Assembly: GCA_025450155.1 (NCBI GenBank)
Contig: JANWIB010000156.1
Span: 1-11,031, forward strand
Source: Sphingobacteriaceae bacterium
Lineage (GTDB): Bacteria; Bacteroidota; Bacteroidia; Sphingobacteriales; Sphingobacteriaceae
Reading direction: 5' to 3'
DNA length: 11,031 bases
The notes under the pieces are model-generated. The model was not told the origin of the DNA. It saw only the letters and a program-made list of their open reading frames with translations, and searched no databases. Both the position numbers and the translations under genes were made by a program. This document shows positions 6,345-11,031 of this stretch, piece after piece. Every line of letters starts with the position of its first letter. Position 1 is the stretch's first letter.

Positions 6345-7489
6345 TTTAAAATCTCTCTGGAGATTACCAGTTTTTGAATTTCAGAAGTTCCTTCGCCGAT
6401 AGTACACAATTTACAGTCCCTGTAGTATTTTTCGGCAGGATAATCTTTTGTGAAGCCATATCCCCCATGAATTTGAACACCTTCATTGGCTACCTCCACG
6501 CAGACTTCCGAAGCATAATATTTTGCCATAGCTGATAGGGTGGTTACTTTCTCCCCTTTATCTTTTAAATGCCCCGCTTTGCGGATCAGTAGTTCTGAAG
6601 CTTCAATCTTGGTGGCCATATCGGCCAGTTTAAACCCAATGGCCTGGAACTGTGAGATCGGCTTTCCGAATTGTTCACGCTCTTTAGAATATTGCAAGGC
6701 GGCTTTATAGGCTCCTTTTGCAATACCCAAAGACAGAGCAGCTATGGATATTCTCCCGCCGTCTAATACTTTTAACGATTGCACAAATCCGTTTCCTACT
6801 TCTCCCAATACATTTTCTTTCGGAATATGGCAATTATCAAAAAATAAACAAGCCGTTTCGGATGCCCTCATGCCTAATTTGTTTTCTTTTTTCCCGGCGG
6901 TAAAGCCCGCAGTTCCTTTTTCTACCACAAAAGCGGTCATGCCGTGCGAATCGCCTTTTTCGCCTGTACGTGCAATGACTACAGATACATCGCCACTAAT
7001 GGCATGGGTGATGAAGTTTTTCGAGCCATTTAATACCCATTCATCACCTGCTAATTTAGCGGTCGTGGCCATGCCTCCGGCGTCGGACCCGGTTCCGGTT
7101 TCAGTTAACCCCCATGCGCCAATCCATTGCCCAGACGCCAGCAGCGGAAGATATTTTGATTTTTGGCTTTCGTTACCAAACATCAATATATGGTTTGTGC
7201 ATAGCGAATTATGCGCCGCTACCGATAAGCCGATAGAACCACATACTTGGGAAATTTCGTCAAGAATGGTTACATAAGCCTGGTAATCTAAGCCTGAACC
7301 ACCATAGGCTTCCGGAACTAAAACCCCCATAAATCCCTGTTCGCCTAGTTTTTTAAAAACTTCTACAGGAAAAATCTGTGCTTCGTCCCATTCCATAACA
7401 TAAGGGCGAATTTGCGTTTCGGCAAATTCTTTTGCACTTTGTTTAATTAATTCTAATTGTTCGTCAACTACAGTTTCAAATAAATTCAT
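6341..7489 (-). CDS. Acyl-CoA dehydrogenase (candidate isovaleryl-/short-chain acyl-CoA dehydrogenase)
   Basis: This FAD-dependent dehydrogenase of 382 residues, a typical length, introduces an alpha-beta double bond into an acyl-CoA and passes electrons to ETF. Family signatures are GLTETGTGSDAGG (127-139, FAD and substrate contacts), EQFGKPISQFQAIGFKLADM (272-291), and the C-terminal GGYGFTKDYPAEKYYRD (342-358) followed by IGEGTSEIQ (364-372). As first gene of the operon with HMG-CoA lyase and a crotonase, and divergent from methylcrotonyl-CoA carboxylase, it would be the isovaleryl-CoA step. However, E366 in GEGTSE is the catalytic glutamate position of short/medium-chain enzymes. Isovaleryl-CoA dehydrogenases instead have GAGTSE there and place the base in a helix LER motif, which is LDGGR here (residues 242-246). 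Butyryl- or 2-methyl-branched-chain substrates are therefore real alternatives, and liuA/ivd is withheld. Confidence 0.92.
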   Translation of the reverse strand: MNLFETVVDEQLELIKQSAKEFAETQIRPYVMEWDEAQIFPVEVFKKLGEQGFMGVLVPEAYGGSGLDYQAYVTILDEISQVCGSIGLSVAAHNSLCTNHILMFGNESQKSKYLPLLASGQWIGAWGLTETGTGSDAGGMATTAKLAGDEWVLNGSKNFITHAISGDVSVVIARTGEKGDSHGMTAFVVEKGTAGFTAGKKENKLGMRASETACLFFDNCHIPKENVLGEVGNGFVQSLKVLDGGRISIAALSLGIAKGAYKAALQYSKEREQFGKPISQFQAIGFKLADMATKIEASELLIRKAGHLKDKGEKVTTLSAMAKYYASEVCVEVANEGVQIHGGYGFTKDYPAEKYYRDCKLCTIGEGTSEIQKLVISREILK

Positions 7490-7647
7490 AAAGAATACTT
7501 AAGTTTAATTAATTGTTGCTTAAATCAGCTAAATAATAATTGGGTTAGTGTTATAATGGTACGTGTTGTAATTTGGTAAAAAAGTTATTAATTAGGAAAT
7601 TTAAACGCTTCTATAATGTAAAATTAACCAAATCAATATAAAACTAT
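7490..7647. promoter_or_regulatory. Divergent promoter region of the leucine-degradation genes
   Basis: These 158 AT-rich bases separate the minus-strand dehydrogenase operon (start 7489) from the plus-strand carboxyltransferase gene (start 7648), so promoters for both directions must lie here or nearby. I could not find a convincing Bacteroidota promoter (TTTG at -33 with TAnnTTTG at -7) at the right spacing on either strand. TAATTTG near 7568-7574 is one base short of the -7 consensus. No long palindrome is present. Shared control of the two transcripts is an inference from the arrangement. Confidence 0.45.
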
Positions 7648-9243
7648 ATGCAATCTTTACTCGATGAGCTGGATAAGCGCTATCAAAAAATTAAGTTGGG
7701 AGGGGGGTCTAAAAAAATTGAGGCACATAAAAAGAAAGGAAAACTAACGGCTCGTGAACGAATCAATTACTTAATTGATGATGATACAGCGCTATTAGAA
7801 GTAGGCGCTTTTGCTGGTGAAGGGATGTATGAGGAAGAAGGAGGATGTCCGGGTGGTGGTGTAGTAACGGTAATTGGTTATGTTTCCAAAAGGATGTGTG
7901 TCATCGTTTCTAACGATGCGACGGTAAAAGCCGGGGCTTGGTTTCCAATTACAGCTAAAAAAATACTTCGGGCACAGGAAATCGCGATGGAGAACAAGCT
8001 GCCGATTATTTATCTGGTAGATAGCGCCGGGGTTTATCTTCCTATGCAGGATGAAGTTTTTCCTGATAAAGAACATTTCGGAAGGATTTTCAGGAACAAT
8101 GCCCGGATGTCGTCGATGGGTGTAGTGCAGGTTTCGGCCATTATGGGAAGCTGTGTTGCGGGAGGAGCTTACCTACCCATCATGTCTGATTATGCGTTGA
8201 TTGTAGAAGGAACAGGATCAGTTTTCCTGGCGGGATCTTATTTGGTAAAATCTTCTATTGGTGAAGATGTAGATAATGAAACATTAGGAGGAGCAACTAC
8301 GCATTGCGAAATTTCAGGGGTAACGGATAATAAATTTCCGGATGATTCATCGTGTCTGGATGCAATAAAGAAAATTTTCGATAAGATAGGTCATAATCCA
8401 ACGGCAGGTTTTGACCGGATAAAATCTGCTCAGCCTAAAAAAAATATGGAGGATATTCAATCTGTTTTTCCACAGGACAGAACAAAACCTTACGATATGC
8501 TTGAAATTATTGAGCGTATTGTTGATAATTCGGAATTTGAGCAGTATAAAGAGCTTTACGGAAAAACCTTGCTTTGCGGACTTGCCCGTGTTGATGGTTG
8601 GGCAGTAGGAATTATTGCTAATCAGCGTAAGGTGGTGAAGTCTAAAAAAGGTGAAATGCAGATGGGGGGTGTAATTTATTCGGATGCGGCAGATAAAACG
8701 GCCCGGTTTATTATGAACTGCAATCAGCAAAAAATTCCTTTAGTGTTTTTACAGGATGTTTCAGGTTTTATGGTAGGTAGCAGATCAGAACATGGAGGAA
8801 TTATTAAAGATGGTGCAAAACTGGTTTCGGCAATGGCCAATTCTGTGGTTCCTAAATTCACATTTATTGTAGGTAATTCTTACGGTGCAGGAAACTATGC
8901 CATGTGTGGCAAGGCATATGATCCTCGCCTGATATATTCCTGGGTGACCGGACAAATGGCTGTAATGAGTGGAGCTTCTGCCGGAAAAACCCTGCTTCAA
9001 ATTCAGGAGGCGACCTTAAAAGCAAAAGGCATTACCGTTGATCCGGAAGAAGAAAAGATATTGTTAGCTAAGATTACTGAGAAATATAATGCGCAACTGA
9101 GTCCGTATTATGCGGCTGCCCGACTTTGGGTCGATGGGGTGATCGATCCTTTAGAAACGCGTAAAATCATTTCGATAGGAATTGAAGCAGCCAATCATGC
9201 GCCTATTATGGAACGTTATAATGTAGGTGTGATTCAAACTTAA
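7648..9243 (+). CDS. mccB: Methylcrotonyl-CoA carboxylase, carboxyltransferase (beta) subunit
   Basis: This subunit transfers carboxyl from biotin to 3-methylcrotonyl-CoA, giving 3-methylglutaconyl-CoA in leucine degradation. The 531-residue length and two-domain crotonase-like fold fit. In the N-terminal half, DSAGVYLPMQDEVFPDKEHF (125-144) and RIFRNNARMSS are diagnostic for methylcrotonyl- rather than propionyl- or acetyl-CoA carboxylases. MGSCVAGGAYLP (166-177) forms one oxyanion hole and LGGATTHCEISGVTD (213-227) follows. In the C-terminal half, FLQDVSGFMVGSRSEHGG (366-383) and NSYGAGNYAMCGKAYDPR (409-426) form the biotin-side oxyanion hole. It needs a biotin carboxylase/biotin carrier subunit, which is not in this window: upstream is a divergent operon and downstream a non-coding stretch and a SusC gene. 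An equivalent name in leucine clusters is liuB. Substrate choice rests on motif recall plus the neighbouring HMG-CoA lyase. Confidence 0.93.
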   Translation: MQSLLDELDKRYQKIKLGGGSKKIEAHKKKGKLTARERINYLIDDDTALLEVGAFAGEGMYEEEGGCPGGGVVTVIGYVSKRMCVIVSNDATVKAGAWFPITAKKILRAQEIAMENKLPIIYLVDSAGVYLPMQDEVFPDKEHFGRIFRNNARMSSMGVVQVSAIMGSCVAGGAYLPIMSDYALIVEGTGSVFLAGSYLVKSSIGEDVDNETLGGATTHCEISGVTDNKFPDDSSCLDAIKKIFDKIGHNPTAGFDRIKSAQPKKNMEDIQSVFPQDRTKPYDMLEIIERIVDNSEFEQYKELYGKTLLCGLARVDGWAVGIIANQRKVVKSKKGEMQMGGVIYSDAADKTARFIMNCNQQKIPLVFLQDVSGFMVGSRSEHGGIIKDGAKLVSAMANSVVPKFTFIVGNSYGAGNYAMCGKAYDPRLIYSWVTGQMAVMSGASAGKTLLQIQEATLKAKGITVDPEEEKILLAKITEKYNAQLSPYYAAARLWVDGVIDPLETRKIISIGIEAANHAPIMERYNVGVIQT

Positions 9244-9274
9244 TTCTTTACCGGGCTACTCAGAAATCTTCCCG

Positions 9275-9299
9275 AGATCCGAACGTAGTGAGAGGATCT
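9275..9299. repeat. REP-like imperfect hairpin
   Basis: AGATCC (9275-9280) and GGATCT (9294-9299) pair across a 13-base loop, directly after a shorter CGGG (9252-9255) / CCCG (9271-9274) pair. The following sequence, up to about 9385, contains further GC-rich words such as CGCAAGCGTTAGCGAGCG and CGCTACGTCATTACC. These have the look of dispersed intergenic repeat elements found between bacterial genes. There is no T-run after the stem, which argues against a classical terminator for mccB. Repeat status cannot be shown from one copy. Confidence 0.35.
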
Positions 9300-9403
9300 T
9301 AACCAAGAAATTAATAAGTCCGCAAGCGTTAGCGAGCGATGACACTAATTTTGACTTTGATTGAGCTATATCGCTACGTCATTACCTCCGCTTACACCAC
9401 TTT

Positions 9404-9430
9404 TAATATAATACATTTTGTAATATATTA
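9404..9430. terminator. AT-rich hairpin, possible terminator after mccB
   Basis: TAATATAATAC (9404-9414) and GTAATATATTA (9420-9430) pair over 11 positions with one mismatch (9411/9423) around the loop ATTTT. It is the strongest stem downstream of mccB, about 160 bases after its stop. It lacks a following T-run and is A/T-only except for the closing C-G pair. It could be a terminator, a protein-binding dyad or part of the SusC leader. Confidence 0.4.
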
Positions 9431-9450
9431 TCCATTAATTCATTGATTAT

Positions 9451-9490
9451 AAGTAGATTAAGAAGATATCTATTTATATTTGATCTACTT
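9451..9490. repeat. Inverted repeat upstream of the SusC gene
   Basis: AAGTAGAT (9451-9458) and ATCTACTT (9483-9490) are perfect 8-bp arms. On RNA the stem extends inward by A-U and G-U pairs to about 12 positions around a 16-base loop. A related word, GTAGAAGTAG, follows at 9494-9503. The element lies 93 bases before the SusC ATG, where control of a receptor operon would act. It may be an operator or an RNA hairpin in the leader. Confidence 0.4.
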
Positions 9491-9583
9491 GATGTAGAAG
9501 TAGTGGTACTTTTTTTGCTTTTTCTTACATTTTATCCGAGTTTTGGGGTCACCATTTTTAATAAACCTAATTAAACCGCTTTT

Positions 9584-11031
9584 ATGAGAAAGTTATTTAC
9601 ACTTTTCACTGCGGTACTTTTAGTGTTCTGTACGAACGCCTTTGCTCAGCAAAGCAGTGTTAGAGGAAAAGCTACAAATGCTTCCAATGGCGAGACTTTA
9701 CCAGGCGTAAGTGTATTTGTAAAAGGAACAACTAACGGTACCCAAACAGATGCTAACGGCAATTATTCCATTAATGTGCCCTCCGATGGAACCCTTGTTT
9801 TTTCCTACATAGGTTTTCAAAGCCGGGAAATTCCGGTTAACAATCAAACAACTATAGATGTGAGCCTGCAACCCTTACTAGAAGAGCTAACCCAAGTTGT
9901 GGTAGTAGGGTATGGTACGCAACGAAAAAGAGATGTAACCGGATCGGTTGCGCAGGTTAAAGGGGAAGACATAGCTAAGCAGCCGGTTCTTTCGGCTACG
10001 CAAGCCATTCAAGGAAGAGTAGCCGGTGTACAAGTTATTAGTTCCGGAGCCCCTAATTCGCTACCTACGATACGTGTGCGTGGTACGGGTACTATGCTGG
10101 CCGGGGCTAACCCTTTATATGTTGTAGATGGTGTTATTACAGACGATATCAGAAATATCAATAATGCTGATATTGTTTCTATGGACATTTTAAAAGATGC
10201 CTCCGCTACAGCTATATATGGTATGCGTGCCGCTAATGGTGTATTACTGATTACAACCAAAAAGGGTAAGTCGGGTAAGATGGTGATCAGCTATGATGCG
10301 AATGTGGCTATTAAAGAAGCCTCCAACTTAGTGAATATGGCAGGAGCCAGGCAGTATGCAGGTTATATCAATGAAGCAAATGTGTATTATGGTAGTGGAG
10401 ATGAATTAATTACTCCTGCGTTATTGAATGCAGGCGGTAACACCGATTGGTATGATGCTGTTTTACGTCGGGGTTTTCAGCAAAATCATAATCTGTCTCT
10501 TTCTGGAGGTAGCGATAAGCTCACTTATTTCTTAAGTGCCGGATATATCTCTGATGAAGGGATTATAGAAACAAATAAATTTAACCGTTTCACGTTGCGT
10601 TCAAATAACGAGTATAGTTTCACCAATAATCTAAAATTATCCGCATTGGTTTCCTATAGTCGGTTCAACTTAAGAGATGTGGATTTGGGTGCCTTTAATA
10701 TTGCTTACCGGGCCGCTCCTTATGTGGCTTCAAAAGTTGATGGTAAGTATGGAAATACCTCCATCGCTAATAATGTAGGTAATCCGATATTAGATTTAGA
10801 CAAAAATTATAATAAAGGGTTAGGAAACAGGCTGCAAAGTACATTTGCGTTAGATTTTAAACCCATTTCATGGTTGGCATTACGTTCTAGTTTTGGTATT
10901 GATCTTGATTTCTATAAAAATACAGTATACGCGTACAAATATGGCAATGCCGGTGCAAACAATGTATTTATCACTGCGGGAGGTAACCAGGTACGTCAGA
11001 ATAGCAGTTTAGAATTAACCAATAATAATGC
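9584..11031 (+). CDS. SusC/RagA-family TonB-dependent outer-membrane receptor (3' end outside window)
   Basis: The frame from ATG 9584 is open to the window edge, giving 482 residues, roughly the first half of a usual SusC protein of about 1000. Residues 1-21 are a signal peptide (basic MRK, hydrophobic core, cleavage after AFA). Residues about 24-98 form a carboxypeptidase-regulatory-like beta domain (GETLPGVSVFVKGT, TDANGNYSI, YIGF). The SusC transition VVVVGYGTQRKRDVTGSV is at 105-122, followed by the TonB plug with IQGRVAGVQV, RVRGTG, NPLYVVDGV and MDILKDASATAIYGMRAANG (200-219). After that begins the barrel (LSLSGGSDKLTYFLSAGY). There is no N-terminal STN domain, so it is not of the sigma/anti-sigma signalling type. 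It should import a glycan or other large nutrient with a SusD partner expected just downstream. The substrate cannot be told. Relation to the leucine genes is doubtful. Confidence 0.95.
   Translation, partial: MRKLFTLFTAVLLVFCTNAFAQQSSVRGKATNASNGETLPGVSVFVKGTTNGTQTDANGNYSINVPSDGTLVFSYIGFQSREIPVNNQTTIDVSLQPLLEELTQVVVVGYGTQRKRDVTGSVAQVKGEDIAKQPVLSATQAIQGRVAGVQVISSGAPNSLPTIRVRGTGTMLAGANPLYVVDGVITDDIRNINNADIVSMDILKDASATAIYGMRAANGVLLITTKKGKSGKMVISYDANVAIKEASNLVNMAGARQYAGYINEANVYYGSGDELITPALLNAGGNTDWYDAVLRRGFQQNHNLSLSGGSDKLTYFLSAGYISDEGIIETNKFNRFTLRSNNEYSFTNNLKLSALVSYSRFNLRDVDLGAFNIAYRAAPYVASKVDGKYGNTSIANNVGNPILDLDKNYNKGLGNRLQSTFALDFKPISWLALRSSFGIDLDFYKNTVYAYKYGNAGANNVFITAGGNQVRQNSSLELTNNN

Larger units (their letters stand above)
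9244..9583. other. 340-base non-coding stretch before the SusC gene
   Basis: I see no plausible gene here. The left part (about 9251-9385) is GC-richer than its surroundings and carries short repeat-like words. The middle and right parts are very AT-rich and carry two strong inverted repeats (9404-9430 and 9451-9490). The last 40 bases before ATG 9584 form an A/T-rich leader. A weak -7-like word, TACATTTT at 9526-9533, matches TAnnTTTG at all but the last base of the defined positions, but the nearest upstream TTTG (9514-9517) is too close for the usual spacing. Confidence 0.7.

Noticed and set aside
6744..7277. 177-codon plus-strand open frame opposite the acyl-CoA dehydrogenase
   Set aside because: The dehydrogenase frame is intact and motif-rich; the opposite frame has no recognisable features.
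7552..7557. TATAAT as a sigma-70-type -10 box in the divergent region
   Set aside because: Bacteroidota primary sigma factors use TAnnTTTG instead, and there is no fitting -33 element. In AT-rich DNA the hexamer is expected by chance.
9584..9646. Lipoprotein signal at the SusC N-terminus because of C16
   Set aside because: The residues before the cysteine (LVF) do not fit a lipobox, and a normal cleavage site AFA-QQ follows.
10009..10260. Minus-strand open frame within the SusC gene
   Set aside because: It is opposite the conserved plug domain of the receptor, so it is a shadow.

Overview
The window looks like chromosome of a Bacteroidota bacterium, most likely a Sphingobacteriales member related to Pedobacter. 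The reasons are the SusC/RagA-type TonB-dependent receptor at the right end, AT-rich intergenic DNA with no clear Shine-Dalgarno motifs before the starts, and the style of the catabolic genes. The genus is an inference from protein style only; no marker gene is present.

Layout, left to right. (1) 1-2321, plus strand: the 3' end of a membrane protein gene, then 3-oxoacid CoA-transferase subunit B and acetyl-CoA acetyltransferase, apparently one operon for activating acetoacetate and splitting it to acetyl-CoA. (2) 2437-4619, plus strand: a compact accessory cassette with a GbsR/MarR-type regulator, two tandemly duplicated small three-helix membrane proteins, and a TIGR01777-family nucleotide-sugar-epimerase-like oxidoreductase. 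Two similar 18-bp palindromes (TTTCA-N8-TGAAA), one before the regulator and one before the first membrane gene, look like its operators. (3) 4664-7489, minus strand: a tight three-gene operon of acyl-CoA dehydrogenase, HMG-CoA lyase and a crotonase-family protein. (4) 7648-9243, plus strand and divergent from the previous operon: the carboxyltransferase subunit of methylcrotonyl-CoA carboxylase. (5) 9244-9583: a 340-base non-coding stretch with a GC-richer repeat-like segment followed by two strong AT-rich inverted repeats. (6) 9584 to the window end: the first 482 residues of a SusC/RagA outer-membrane receptor, cut by the window edge.

Regions 1, 3 and 4 together spell out lower leucine catabolism. 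Acyl-CoA dehydrogenase would give the enoyl-CoA, methylcrotonyl-CoA carboxylase makes methylglutaconyl-CoA, the crotonase would hydrate it to HMG-CoA, HMG-CoA lyase yields acetoacetate plus acetyl-CoA, and CoA-transferase plus thiolase turn acetoacetate into two acetyl-CoA. Three partners are not visible: the biotin carboxylase subunit, CoA-transferase subunit A and a dedicated regulator. Two of the enzymes carry active-site features that do not fit the simple assignment: the crotonase lacks the first catalytic glutamate, and the dehydrogenase has its glutamate at the short/medium-chain position rather than the isovaleryl-CoA dehydrogenase position.

The least explained part is the cassette at 2437-4619. 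I see no phage, transposase, CRISPR, tRNA or rRNA genes.
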